Source: Oscillospiraceae bacterium
GTDB taxonomy: Bacteria > Bacillota > Clostridia > Oscillospirales > Ruminococcaceae
NCBI GenBank assembly: GCA_021200775.1
Contig: JAJQGB010000004.1
Location: 1-64,000 of the forward strand
Reading direction: 5' to 3'
DNA: 64,000 nt
Shown here: positions 28,895 to 39,377 of the stretch, one piece after another
How positions within the stretch are numbered: position 1 is the first letter of the stretch
Layout: every line of letters starts with the position of its first letter
Position numbers and translations under genes: made by a program
Notes under the pieces: model-generated
The model's input: only the letters and a program-made list of their open reading frames with translations
What the model was told of the DNA's origin: nothing
Databases searched by the model: none

Positions 28895-30043
28895 ATGGCA
28901 GATCGTATTGTACTGAATTCCGTTTCCTACCACGGACACGGAGCAATCGAAAACATCTTGGGTGAGCTCAAATCCCACGGTTGCACAAAGGCTTTGGTTT
29001 GCAGTGACCCGGATTTAATCAAGTTCGGCGTTACCGGAAAGGTAACAGCTCTTCTTGACGCTGACGGCTTCCCTTATGATGTTTACAGCGACATCAAGGC
29101 TAACCCGACTATCGAGAATGTCCAGCACGGTGTAAGCGTCTTCAATGCTTCCGGCGCAGACAGCATTATCGCTATCGGTGGTGGCTCCGCAATGGATACC
29201 TCCAAGGCTATCGGTATCATTGCAAGGAATCCCGAATTTGCTGATGTAAGAAGCCTCGAGGGTGTTGCTCCCACCAAGAATCACGCTGTATTCACCATTG
29301 CTGTTCCGACAACCGCAGGAACCGCCGCTGAAGTCACCATCAACTATGTCATCACCGACGTTGAGAAGAAGCGCAAGTTTGTCTGCGTCGACACCAACGA
29401 CATTCCTGAGGTTGCAGTTGTCGATCCGGATATGATGTCCACTATGCCCAAGAGCCTCACTGCCGCTACCGGTATGGATGCTCTCACTCATGCAATCGAA
29501 GGCTACATCACTAAGGGACACTGCACCATCAGTGACATGTTCCACCTCGAAGCTATCAGACTCATCTCTGCTAACCTCAGAGGTGCTGTCGAGAACACTC
29601 CCGAGGGCAGGGAAGGCATGGCTCTCGGTCAGTACATCGCCGGCATGGGCTTCTCAAATGTAGGCTTGGGAGTTGTCCACAGTATGGCTCACGGTCTTTC
29701 AGCTCTCTATGACACACCGCACGGCGTTGCCTGCGCTATCATCCTTCCGACCGGTCTTGAATACAATCTTCCCGTTGCAGGAAAGAGATATCGCGCCATC
29801 GGCAAGGCAATGTGTGTAGCTGGCATCGACGCTATGGATGATGACGAAGCCGCTCTCGCAACCATCGCAGAGGTCAAGAAGCTTTCTCATGACGTCGGAA
29901 TCCCCGAGAACCTCAAAGGCATCTTAAAGGAAGAGGACATCCAGTTCCTCGCAGAATCCGCCTATGCAGACGCTTGCCGTCCCGGCAACCCGAGAGACAC
30001 CAGTGTCGAGGAAATCACCGAGCTCTACAAGAGCCTCATGTAA
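28895..30043 (+). CDS. fucO: Iron-containing alcohol dehydrogenase, lactaldehyde reductase-like
   Basis: GGGSAMDTSKAIG, TTAGTAAEVT, GMDALTHAIEGY, HGVACAIILP motifs. Confidence 0.85.
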   Translation: MADRIVLNSVSYHGHGAIENILGELKSHGCTKALVCSDPDLIKFGVTGKVTALLDADGFPYDVYSDIKANPTIENVQHGVSVFNASGADSIIAIGGGSAMDTSKAIGIIARNPEFADVRSLEGVAPTKNHAVFTIAVPTTAGTAAEVTINYVITDVEKKRKFVCVDTNDIPEVAVVDPDMMSTMPKSLTAATGMDALTHAIEGYITKGHCTISDMFHLEAIRLISANLRGAVENTPEGREGMALGQYIAGMGFSNVGLGVVHSMAHGLSALYDTPHGVACAIILPTGLEYNLPVAGKRYRAIGKAMCVAGIDAMDDDEAALATIAEVKKLSHDVGIPENLKGILKEEDIQFLAESAYADACRPGNPRDTSVEEITELYKSLM

Positions 30044-30062
30044 ATCCATTCGAGAATAACAA

Positions 30063-30097
30063 AACCGGCGAAGCACTCCTTCGCCGGTTTTTGTTTT
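30063..30097 (+). terminator. Terminator between convergent genes
   Basis: AAAACCGGCGAAG/CTTCGCCGGTTTTTG. Confidence 0.8.
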
Positions 30098-32807
30098 AGC
30101 TCTCGGTATTCAGCATGTCCATAATATGGAGTTTGTTGAGTCCAAGCTTCGATATGAAGCATATGAGGAATATCACCAGGAACAACGCAAGCAGGATAAG
30201 CGCAATCACCGGGGCGGTCAGTCCATAAACAGCAAGCGTATCAAACAGCGTTCCGATAACCGTTATAGGGCTTGTGCCTTCGGCTAGCAGAGAAGCGTTG
30301 ATTATCAGGTAGTATGCTATGTAGCAAACAACCGAAGCCACAACCGACACAATCCCTCTAACAGCCGATTTCCGCATAATTTCCAGGTTTCTCTGCCTTT
30401 TCGACATTCCCAATGCCTGTAGTATTCCATAATGCCGTCGTTCACTCTCGGCTTCAAGCCTGAGAGTAGTCAGCAGTATCAACAGCACTACCAGTGCTAT
30501 GCAGATTCCGCTAACAAGTAGCGTTATAACCGATTGGAGATAGACCTGCGTGTTGGACGAAATATATTCCCGACGGTTTACCATAGAAAGGTTTTCGTTG
30601 TCTTTCACGATGTTGGTGATAGCCGCATCGGTTGCGTAGAAATTTGCATTGGCATCTGCAAATACATACGCAAATGTGTATTCTACATCTGAGTCATTTT
30701 CCAATTCAACAGTTGCTTGCAATCTTGATAGCTCCCAACTCGTGCCATCCGGAAGCTCGTCTACAAACCTTTGAAGGAATGCCTTTGAGCATAAAACAAG
30801 CGGACTGTCATAGTCGATAAACGAGTAATCATTGCCATTGTAGGAGAATACGGAATAACCTTCCTCTGTGGTTGAGTATGTATAATTTCTCGATGCGAGT
30901 ACATCAGGAAGCTTATATATCTTCTGTCCCGGTTCAATCTCTTCAATATTGCCAATTACTGTATTGATATTTATAGCACTTTCACTTTCCGGGTCAACAC
31001 TATCAGGAAGGCTATTATAGAAGCTATCTCGATAATTAATGGAAACAGTTACAGTTTCACCCGTTTCAAAGCGTTCATCTGCATTATAACCTTTGAGCGA
31101 GATTTCCGGAAATTCAATACCGGAGTAATAATTTGCCTGGTAATACCACATTGCATTTTCGTCATCCATATACTGAATGATGATTGTTTCGCCGTTGTCG
31201 TATGCCTCGGTATCTATTTTTGAAAGGTCGGCATAATCGGCGAGCTCGTCCGAATCAATTACAAATACAGACATGTACTCCGACTCTCCGCTGTCTGAGG
31301 TTATCTGCGCATAGAAGTTTGCTAATCCATCTACATCGTTGATGCCTTCAACCGAAGCTACTGCTGACATCAGCTCATCGGTTATCTGTCCATCTGAAGG
31401 AAGCCAGTTATCGGTCCAGATGTAATAAGACCACCTGGAAGCCCAGTCGTTGTAGTTATAAAGCGGCTTGGCAAGGCTGAACGTCGTGAATACAACCGAA
31501 ACGCAGAGTACTATCGACATGAGCATGACAAGAGCGTGTCTGAATCTCATATAGAATTTCGACTTGCGTCTCTGCATGACCATTCTTCCTGTCAAAGGAG
31601 TGGACAAAGCTATCTGGAAGGTTATCATTCTTATTATGAGAACGCCTGCAATCCACAGACCCGCTGAAATAAGGAGATAGTTCCACGGGATATTGATTAT
31701 AATCGAAGTCGAGCCGGTATAGGTACTGATTCTAAGGAGTCCCCACAGTCCGAGACATCCGAGTGCGGCTCCCAGAATCATTGCAGGTATGCACAAAATC
31801 ATCGTTTCAACGAATATAAGTAGCCTCAGTTGTCCTTTTGAACCTCCAAGGCTTCGCATCCTGACAATCCGTTTGACTTCAGCCTGCATCTGTAGAACAT
31901 AGATGATGACAACTGCGAGAAGAGTCACGGCTAATATGAGCCAGACATAGAATGTGTTGACCTCGGTGTTTTCTTCGTCAAGTTCAACTTTTGTGTTGAC
32001 TGAAAGCTTGCGGGTCCGCGTCGATGAGTGGTTGGACACGAGATAGGAGCTTACCTTGCTCTGGACGTTCTTCTCCATGCCCTCGTTGACAGAGAAGAAC
32101 ATTGTAACGTCTGTCGTATATTCGAGCATGTCCCGGTATCCTTCGTACACACTTGAAATTGCATCGTTCCAAAGCTCTTCGATACATTCTTCGGTGACGA
32201 TAACGTTGTTGAGAGTTCCATTTACGCTCCAGATGCTTGTGTAAGAGCTGATAACTCCGACGAGGGTGAATTCCTGGGTGGTTTCAAAACTGCGCTCATC
32301 AGCAGTAAATGTGACTATAAGCTGTACCTTCTGACCGAGGCTTGAGCCCAATCCAAGGGTTGAAAGCATCGACGATTCAACCGCAATTTCGCCGCTTTTA
32401 TTCGGCATACGCCCGCTTTGCATCTGAATGCCCATATCGACAAGTGAATCGTCAACAGTTCCAAGGCTCAGATAATTACCTGCAAAAGAAAGATTATCAT
32501 ACAATCCCTCTAATTCAGAGATAATGCTGATACTACCGTAGTTCACACTTACGCCGATGTCGTCAAGCCAGTCGTTCGATTCAAGATACTCTCTGTCTGC
32601 GGTTTCATCTTCTGAAATAAACGAAGCGTACCAAGTTCCGAAAGTGTCGGTATACAGCTGTGAGTTTGTCGAAGAAATACTGCTCGAATAGCTCAGAAGC
32701 ATGATAGCGAAAGCAAATGAGATTGTCAGCACAGCGAAAATCAGCAGCGATTGCCTCTTTCTTCGCCTCATTCCTTGAATTGCAAGTGAAAAGATATTTT
32801 TAATCAT
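30096..32807 (-). CDS. FtsX-like ABC transporter permease (orphan)
   Basis: MIKNIFSLAIQGMRRRKRQSLLIFAVLTIS; large extracytoplasmic loops; GAGG RBS at the internal Met. Confidence 0.8.
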   Translation of the reverse strand: MIKNIFSLAIQGMRRRKRQSLLIFAVLTISFAFAIMLLSYSSSISSTNSQLYTDTFGTWYASFISEDETADREYLESNDWLDDIGVSVNYGSISIISELEGLYDNLSFAGNYLSLGTVDDSLVDMGIQMQSGRMPNKSGEIAVESSMLSTLGLGSSLGQKVQLIVTFTADERSFETTQEFTLVGVISSYTSIWSVNGTLNNVIVTEECIEELWNDAISSVYEGYRDMLEYTTDVTMFFSVNEGMEKNVQSKVSSYLVSNHSSTRTRKLSVNTKVELDEENTEVNTFYVWLILAVTLLAVVIIYVLQMQAEVKRIVRMRSLGGSKGQLRLLIFVETMILCIPAMILGAALGCLGLWGLLRISTYTGSTSIIINIPWNYLLISAGLWIAGVLIIRMITFQIALSTPLTGRMVMQRRKSKFYMRFRHALVMLMSIVLCVSVVFTTFSLAKPLYNYNDWASRWSYYIWTDNWLPSDGQITDELMSAVASVEGINDVDGLANFYAQITSDSGESEYMSVFVIDSDELADYADLSKIDTEAYDNGETIIIQYMDDENAMWYYQANYYSGIEFPEISLKGYNADERFETGETVTVSINYRDSFYNSLPDSVDPESESAININTVIGNIEEIEPGQKIYKLPDVLASRNYTYSTTEEGYSVFSYNGNDYSFIDYDSPLVLCSKAFLQRFVDELPDGTSWELSRLQATVELENDSDVEYTFAYVFADANANFYATDAAITNIVKDNENLSMVNRREYISSNTQVYLQSVITLLVSGICIALVVLLILLTTLRLEAESERRHYGILQALGMSKRQRNLEIMRKSAVRGIVSVVASVVCYIAYYLIINASLLAEGTSPITVIGTLFDTLAVYGLTAPVIALILLALFLVIFLICFISKLGLNKLHIMDMLNTES

Positions 32808-32958
32808 AATTTTTACCTCACATGTAATTTTTCTTTCCAACTATCATAATACCACAATTTACAAGAATTATCAAGCATTATTTTGAAATCTTTTGAATTT
32901 TCGCTTTAAGAAGATAAAAAAATCCCCAAGACCAATGTCTCGGGAATTTAAGCCGTAT

Positions 32959-33822
32959 TTAGTCCACATTCAGGAATGTGAGATAGTTCTTGCTGGTTGG
33001 GATGTTGATGGTCGAGGTTTTCCACTCGGCATTTTCTCCGAATCGATAGCGGAGCTTATAGGAAGCGGCTGTTGTTTCGCCGGATTCGTTGTAGTCCTCG
33101 TTCACAACCCATTCGATGTCGGGCGTAACTCCTCGTGTGGAGTATTTCGCAATTCTTATAGAATAGCCTTCCTCAACAAGAGTGAAGAACCGATAGTTGA
33201 CGTCCATATCGTTCGGCTCAACAACGATGATGACCTTGCCTCGGTCGTTGTCCTGTACGTCGATGATGTAGTAGCGATATTTGCCGTCGGGGGAGACGCT
33301 GTTTGCGTTTAGCTCGGCGATTTTGTCCATGTCGTACTCTTCGGTGATTGCGGTGTCGGTGACGTTTGAGTCAAGAATCGTCTCAACGGCAGAACCGCCG
33401 AAGAGGGTACTCACGATATAGAACGCAATAATTCCGACGATATACAGAATCAGGTAGAGAGAACCCCAGATTATCTTTGGAGTATCTCCCGCACCGCAGA
33501 TGAAGAACATCAGCACTCCGACAACAAACGGCGGAATAAACAGTGCCGGAGTCGACGAGCTGAACAACACGAGAATGAATACGGGAACCAGTAGTAGCAG
33601 GGAAACAATCCTCGTGAAGAACTGGTTTCTCGTCATCATCATGAGAATGAAGAAGATGACGTTCAGTGCAATATAGACGACATAGAACGACGTTTCGTTC
33701 TTTAGCTCTATTGTGTAGAGGAATGTCCACATTGCCAATACACTTATGAGAAAAAGATACAGAAGGTTGAAGCAGGAAATGCCGAACCGTACATATTTAT
33801 TTGAGATGGTGAGTTTTTCCAA
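32959..33822 (-). CDS. Membrane protein of unknown function
   Basis: Several TM segments; likely TTG start after an AGGAG RBS (start uncertain; ORF open to 33900). Confidence 0.6.
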   Translation of the reverse strand: MEKLTISNKYVRFGISCFNLLYLFLISVLAMWTFLYTIELKNETSFYVVYIALNVIFFILMMMTRNQFFTRIVSLLLLVPVFILVLFSSSTPALFIPPFVVGVLMFFICGAGDTPKIIWGSLYLILYIVGIIAFYIVSTLFGGSAVETILDSNVTDTAITEEYDMDKIAELNANSVSPDGKYRYYIIDVQDNDRGKVIIVVEPNDMDVNYRFFTLVEEGYSIRIAKYSTRGVTPDIEWVVNEDYNESGETTAASYKLRYRFGENAEWKTSTINIPTSKNYLTFLNVD

Positions 33823-33926
33823 GCTGTCATCGCTCCTTTCAGAACAGTTGCTAGGAAGATTATACCTGTATGGCGGCAAAAATGCAACCCGCCAAAGCAA
33901 TTTGTATTTGAATTGTAATACTTACT

Positions 33927-35741
33927 TCAGTCGGAATCAAGCTTCAGAACACTCATGAATGCTTCCTGTGGAACCTCAACAGAGCCAAGCTGTCTCATCC
34001 GCTTCTTGCCTTCCTTCTGTTTTTCTAGGAGCTTCTTCTTACGGGTTATGTCGCCGCCGTAGCACTTCGCCAGAACATCTTTTCTGTATGCCTTGACGGT
34101 TTCACGAGCAATAATCTTTCCTCCGATAGCCGCCTGAATCGGAATCTCGAAGAGCTGACGTGGAATGTTGTCCCGAAGCTTCTCACAAAGCCTTCTTGCC
34201 CTCGGATAAGCCCTGTCCTGGTGAACAATGAACGAAAGCGCATCGACAATTTCGCCGTTGAGGAGCAAATCGAGCTTTACAAGCTTACTTTCCTGATAGC
34301 CGATAGGCTCGTAGTCATAGGAAGCATAGCCTCTTGTACGGGATTTAAGTGTATCGAAGAAGTCGTAAATTACTTCGTTCAGCGGCAACACATAGTGGAT
34401 GTCGACTCTTGTGTCGTCAATGTATTTCATATCCTTGAAGGTTCCTCTGCGCTCCTGGCAGAGCTCCATAATATTTCCGACATATTCGCTCGGCGAGAAG
34501 ATGTGCGCACTGATAATCGGCTCCTCCGCAAGCTTGATTAATGACGGGTCGGGATAATTTGTCGGGTTGTCGATATATTTTACCTCGCCATTCATCATGG
34601 TTACCCTGTAGATAACCGACGGCGCAGTCGTGATGAGGTCCAGGTTATATTCTCTTTCAAGTCTTTCCTGGATGATATCCATGTGGAGAAGCCCCAGGAA
34701 ACCGCATCTGAATCCGAATCCCAAAGCTACCGATGTCTCCGGCTCAAAAGTAAGCGAAGCGTCGTTAAGCTGTAGCTTTTCGAGGGCGTCCCTCAAATCT
34801 CCGTATTTGGAGCCATCAGCAGGGTAGATTCCGGAAAAGACCATCGACTGGACGTTTCTGTATCCAGGAAGAGCCTTCTCACAAGGATTGGCGGCATTGG
34901 TAACCGTATCACCGACCTTTGTGTCACGAATACTCTTTATAGAAGCCGCAATATAGCCGACTTCTCCGGCTTTGAGGCATCCGGAAGGAATAAGCTCGGT
35001 AGCACCCATATACCCGACTTCGACTGTCTGGAATTCAGAACCGGTCGCCATCAGACGAATTGTATCGCCGACGTTCAGGGTGCCTTGCTTGACTCTGACA
35101 AATATAATAACGCCTTTATAGGAATCGTAGTAGCTGTCAAAAATCAGACACTGAAGCGGAGCGTTCGGGTCGCCCTTCGGGGCAGGGAAGTCGGTGATGA
35201 CTCTTTCCAGAACTTCACGTATGTTGATTCCCAGCTTTGCCGAAATTCTTGGAGCATCCTCCGCCGGAAGCCCGATTACGTTTTCAATCTCAGCGATTGC
35301 GCCTTCCGGATTTGCGCTCGGCAGGTCAATCTTGTTGATAACCGGCAGAATTTCGAGGTCGTGTTCAAGTGCCAGATAGGTATTTGCAAGCGTCTGAGCT
35401 TCGATTCCCTGAGAAGCGTCTACAACAAGAATTGCACCTTCGCAAGCTGCCAGGGAACGTGAAACCTCATAGTTGAAGTCGACATGACCGGGAGTGTCAA
35501 TGAGATTGAATACATAGGTTTTACCGTTGTCAGCCTTGTAGTTAAGCCGAACCGCCCGAGCCTTGATTGTAATTCCTCTTTCCCGTTCTATATCCATATT
35601 GTCAAGAAGCTGGTCTGACATATCTCTTAATGCGACAGTTTCTGTGAGTTCAAGAATTCTGTCCGCAAGGGTAGACTTTCCGTGGTCTATGTGTGCGATA
35701 ATGCAAAAGTTTCTTATGTTTTCCTGTTCAATGCTGTCCAT
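33927..35741 (-). CDS. lepA: Elongation factor 4 (LepA)
   Basis: [29 protein letters not shown], full-length LepA-like. Confidence 0.97.
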   Translation of the reverse strand: MDSIEQENIRNFCIIAHIDHGKSTLADRILELTETVALRDMSDQLLDNMDIERERGITIKARAVRLNYKADNGKTYVFNLIDTPGHVDFNYEVSRSLAACEGAILVVDASQGIEAQTLANTYLALEHDLEILPVINKIDLPSANPEGAIAEIENVIGLPAEDAPRISAKLGINIREVLERVITDFPAPKGDPNAPLQCLIFDSYYDSYKGVIIFVRVKQGTLNVGDTIRLMATGSEFQTVEVGYMGATELIPSGCLKAGEVGYIAASIKSIRDTKVGDTVTNAANPCEKALPGYRNVQSMVFSGIYPADGSKYGDLRDALEKLQLNDASLTFEPETSVALGFGFRCGFLGLLHMDIIQERLEREYNLDLITTAPSVIYRVTMMNGEVKYIDNPTNYPDPSLIKLAEEPIISAHIFSPSEYVGNIMELCQERRGTFKDMKYIDDTRVDIHYVLPLNEVIYDFFDTLKSRTRGYASYDYEPIGYQESKLVKLDLLLNGEIVDALSFIVHQDRAYPRARRLCEKLRDNIPRQLFEIPIQAAIGGKIIARETVKAYRKDVLAKCYGGDITRKKKLLEKQKEGKKRMRQLGSVEVPQEAFMSVLKLDSD

Positions 35742-35988
35742 TGCCGCCCACACCTTTCTAAAAGTAATCATTATTCATAGTCATTATTATAGCATATTTT
35801 GCCCTCGGTGTAAACATTGGAATTGCAGATTTTTTCACAGCCCATGGAATTGATGAAAGCTGACGAAAAAAGACGCATTTCATTTTGCACATTCGGTGAA
35901 ATCGAAATGAAAGTTTATCAATTCGTTTGCATTCTCAAAAAAACGTGTTATACTTAGAATAGTACGAAACGTAGAAAGGAGAGAGCCA

Positions 35989-37044
35989 ATGCCAATTTAT
36001 GTAGGTCAGCCCTGCTCGTCGTGTGGCAGGATATTAACCAAAACAGATGATATCGTCGTATGTCCGGAATGCGGTTCTCCGTATCATAGAGATTGTTATA
36101 TAAGCGAAGGAAAGTGCACTAATCAAAAGCTTCACGAAACTGGTGAGAGCTGGCAACCGACAATAAAGCAGGAGGAGAAGAAGCCGGAAAAGCTCATCTG
36201 TCCTAACTGTGGTGCCGAGAATGATGCCGATGCGGCTTTTTGCTGTAACTGTGGCGCACCTGTAAACATGGAGAAGGCTTCCGGAGGTTATCAGAGGACA
36301 AATACAGGAACATATAACCAGAATCCTTATGGCAATGGCGGCTACCAGAACGGTGGCTATCAGAACGGTGGTTATCAGAACCAGAATGGCAACTACCAGA
36401 ACCAAAACGGCTACGGTCGTCCATACGGAAATCCATATATGGGAGGCATGGGCAGAGGATTCTCGTTCTTCGGTAATGGTGCATACAGCGCCGATTACAA
36501 CATTGGAGACCATACCGTTGCGGAGTATGCTGACTATGTCGGCTCAAACAGCCCTTACTTCATTCCGAAGTTTGTAAGATTTGAAAACGGCAGGAAGTGG
36601 TCCTTCAACTTCTCAGCTTTCTTCTTCCCGCATATCTATTTCTTCTATCGCAAGATGTTTCGTGAGGGAATTGTGCTTCTCCTCTTGACAGCTGCACTGT
36701 CAATTCCAACTCTGATTTACTATCTTTACGCTTATGGCTTTATCGGAGAGGCAATTGTGAGCACATCTTCATTTGCGGTGATTTATAACGCCTGCTCGAT
36801 ACTGTCCTATGTTTTGAGTCTGGTTGCGGGACTTTTCGCAAACTACATCTACTATAGAAAAGCCAAATCCGACCTTGACACGATTAAGAATGATGTCGTT
36901 GAGTATAATTCCCAGCGTGAAGCTCTCCTTACAAAAGGCGGAACTTCGATGGCTTACGCAATAGGTTCAGTTGTAGCACTGACTGTAATATTCCTGGCTG
37001 TCATGATGATTTTGATGGGGGTAAGCGGTGGAGCGTCTACGTAG
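35989..37044 (+). CDS. RING/zinc-ribbon N-terminal membrane protein (prokaryotic RING plus DUF2628-like)
   Basis: CSSCGRILTKTDDIVVCPECGSPYHRDC; CPNCGAENDADAAFCCNCGAP; C-terminal TMs. Confidence 0.75.
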   Translation: MPIYVGQPCSSCGRILTKTDDIVVCPECGSPYHRDCYISEGKCTNQKLHETGESWQPTIKQEEKKPEKLICPNCGAENDADAAFCCNCGAPVNMEKASGGYQRTNTGTYNQNPYGNGGYQNGGYQNGGYQNQNGNYQNQNGYGRPYGNPYMGGMGRGFSFFGNGAYSADYNIGDHTVAEYADYVGSNSPYFIPKFVRFENGRKWSFNFSAFFFPHIYFFYRKMFREGIVLLLLTAALSIPTLIYYLYAYGFIGEAIVSTSSFAVIYNACSILSYVLSLVAGLFANYIYYRKAKSDLDTIKNDVVEYNSQREALLTKGGTSMAYAIGSVVALTVIFLAVMMILMGVSGGAST

Positions 37045-37087
37045 GACATAGCATGAAAAAATAATTCGGGTTTGTCAAAAATTTTCC

Positions 37088-37116
37088 TTGACAAATCCGA
37101 TTTGTTTTGGTATACT
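37088..37116 (+). promoter_or_regulatory. rpsF promoter
   Basis: TTGACA, 17 bp spacer, TATACT. Confidence 0.8.
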
Positions 37117-37174
37117 GATTTAGTTATCCTTGTCCGCCGTAGGTGGCGGGCGGAATCCAGAAGGAGGTGCAATT

Positions 37175-37471
37175 ATGGCAAAATTATCAGAGAACTACGA
37201 AGCTATGGTGGTATTCTCAACCAAAGCGGGCGACGAGGCAGTAGCTGAGCTTGTCGCTAAATTCAAGGACATGATTGAAGCAAACGGAACTCTTGCCGAA
37301 GTTGACGAATGGGGAAAGCGCAAGCTTGCCTATGCAATCAACTATGAGACTGAGGGCTACTACGTTGTCTACACTTTCGAGTCCAAGCCCGACTTCCCAG
37401 CCGAGTTTGACCGTGTCCTCAACATTACCGACGGCGTTCTTCGTTCCTTAGTCATCGCTAAGAATAGCTGA
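37175..37471 (+). CDS. rpsF: 30S ribosomal protein S6
   Basis: NYEAMVVFSTKAGDEA...YYVVYTFESKPDFPAEFDRVLNITDGVLRSLV; GGAGG RBS; synteny with ssb and rpsR. Confidence 0.95.
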   Translation: MAKLSENYEAMVVFSTKAGDEAVAELVAKFKDMIEANGTLAEVDEWGKRKLAYAINYETEGYYVVYTFESKPDFPAEFDRVLNITDGVLRSLVIAKNS

Positions 37472-37486
37472 TTGGAGGAATGAGTA

Positions 37487-37960
37487 ATGCTTAACAGAGT
37501 AATTTTGATGGGTAGAATAACCCGTGACCTTGAAATCAAGCAGTCCGCAAGTGGAACTTCGATTCTTAATTTCACCGTTGCTGTTGACAGAAACTATGTC
37601 AGACAGGGTGAAGAGCGTCAGGCTGATTTCATCAGTTGTGTTGCGTTCAATCAGCGTGCCGAATTTATCAACAAGTATTTCGGCAAGGGCAGAATGATTG
37701 CCATCGAGGGTACTTTACAAACAAGAACCTATGATGACAAGAACGGAACCAAGCACTATGTCACTGAGGTTATAGTTGACAACGCATCGTTTACCGGCGA
37801 GAAAGCGTCTGATAATGGCGGTTCATCCTCATATCAGTCCAACTATCGTCAGCCTACTCAGCAACAACCCGCTTATAATGAGCCGGCGTCTAATCCTATC
37901 GCCATTGGAAACATGGACGATTTCGAGGAGATTCTCAGCGACGACGGCGTTCCGTTCTGA
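37487..37960 (+). CDS. ssb: Single-stranded DNA-binding protein
   Basis: MLNRVILMGRITRDLEIK; C-terminal acidic tail DDFEEILSDDGVPF. Confidence 0.97.
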   Translation: MLNRVILMGRITRDLEIKQSASGTSILNFTVAVDRNYVRQGEERQADFISCVAFNQRAEFINKYFGKGRMIAIEGTLQTRTYDDKNGTKHYVTEVIVDNASFTGEKASDNGGSSSYQSNYRQPTQQQPAYNEPASNPIAIGNMDDFEEILSDDGVPF

Positions 37961-38003
37961 TTAATTCAGAGCGTGATAATCTTTGAAAGGAGAATATTTC
38001 ATC

Positions 38004-38249
38004 ATGGAAAGAAATACTGCCGGTGCAAGACCGACAAAGAGACCTAGAAAAAAGGTTTGCATGTTCTGCGTTGACAGAGCAGAAACCATCGATTACAAAG
38101 ACACTGCAAAGCTTCGCAAGTGCCTCACCGAGCGTTCCAAGATATTGCCCAGACGTGTAACCGGTACATGTGCATATCATCAGCGTGAACTCACCAAGGC
38201 TGTAAAGAGAGCAAGATATGTTGCACTCCTGCCTTATTCTTCCGACTGA
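38004..38249 (+). CDS. rpsR: 30S ribosomal protein S18
   Basis: [63 protein letters not shown]. Confidence 0.97.
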   Translation: MERNTAGARPTKRPRKKVCMFCVDRAETIDYKDTAKLRKCLTERSKILPRRVTGTCAYHQRELTKAVKRARYVALLPYSSD

Positions 38250-38268
38250 TAGAACAAGCAAACATCAT

Positions 38269-38301
38269 AAAAGCCGAAGGTTTAATCCTCCGGCTTTTTT
38301 C
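38269..38301 (+). terminator. Terminator after rpsR
   Basis: AAAAGCCGAAGG/CCTCCGGCTTTTTT. Confidence 0.8.
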
Positions 38302-38315
38302 ATGCCTATTTGTTT

Positions 38316-39362
38316 TCAGACATTAAGATAGCCCTTCAATACTTTCAGTGTGTTCATGATGCCGTCAACGTGGCTTCTTTCATATCCGTGGCTTGCATAA
38401 ACGCCAGCACCTATGAGCCCGTGGCGTATGTCATACCCGGCTCTTAAAGTAGCTTCAACATCCGAGCCATAGTGGGGATAGACGTCAACAGCATAGTCTG
38501 CGCCTTCTTTTTTGGCGGCGGCAATGAGTTTGGAAACTACCTGATAGTTATATGGTCCGCCGGAGTCCTTGGCACAGATAGAAACCTGTCTTTCAGTGCA
38601 GGTGAGTCCGTTTCCGACGCATCCCATATCGACACTGATTGCTTCTGTAACGCCCTCAGGAACAGAACCTGAACCTCCATGACCGACTTCCTCATAAACC
38701 GTTATGTGTACATAAGTCTTTCTCGGAAGCTTGATGTTGTTATCGGCGACATATTTTGCAAAGCCAAGAAGAATTCCGACGGAAAGCTTGTCATCAAGGA
38801 ATCTTGACTTAATGTAGCCGGACTGAGTCAGCCTTGTCCTCGGCTCGAAGCAGACGATATCACCGACTGCAATTCCAAGCTTCCTGACGTCGTCAGCCGA
38901 GTTGACATTCTCATCAATAACGACTTCCATCGTGTCAAAGCTTCTTTTTGTGGAGTGATATTCTCCGTTGACGTGAACGCTGGCGTTGCGGAGCTGAAGA
39001 GTTCCTTCATAGACAAACTGCTCACGGGTATAGATTCTTACATTTTCAGCTTCGGCGTTATTTGCTTCCATTCCGCCGAGGTTGGTTATTTTCAGTCTTC
39101 CCGAACCGGTAATCTCACAGACCATTCCACCCAGAGTGTCGGTGTGTGCTTCAAGAAGCAATGCGTCATCTTTTGCTACACCACCCAAATCAGCAATTAC
39201 TCCGCCTTTTTCTGTGATTGTAGCCTTAAAGCCCAAGCCTTCAAATTCGTCTTTGACCCAAGTTGCGGCTCTTTCGGTGTAACCGGAAGGGCTGTCTATA
39301 GCCAGCAGTTCGCAGGCTTTTTTTCTTGCAAAATCACGGTATTTTATGTCCATTTCTGGCAT
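38316..39362 (-). CDS. M42-family metallopeptidase
   Basis: LLLEAHTDTLGGMV, FLDDKLSVGI, YEEVGHGGSG. Confidence 0.9.
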   Translation of the reverse strand: MPEMDIKYRDFARKKACELLAIDSPSGYTERAATWVKDEFEGLGFKATITEKGGVIADLGGVAKDDALLLEAHTDTLGGMVCEITGSGRLKITNLGGMEANNAEAENVRIYTREQFVYEGTLQLRNASVHVNGEYHSTKRSFDTMEVVIDENVNSADDVRKLGIAVGDIVCFEPRTRLTQSGYIKSRFLDDKLSVGILLGFAKYVADNNIKLPRKTYVHITVYEEVGHGGSGSVPEGVTEAISVDMGCVGNGLTCTERQVSICAKDSGGPYNYQVVSKLIAAAKKEGADYAVDVYPHYGSDVEATLRAGYDIRHGLIGAGVYASHGYERSHVDGIMNTLKVLKGYLNV

Positions 39363-39377
39363 GTTTGAACATCTCCT

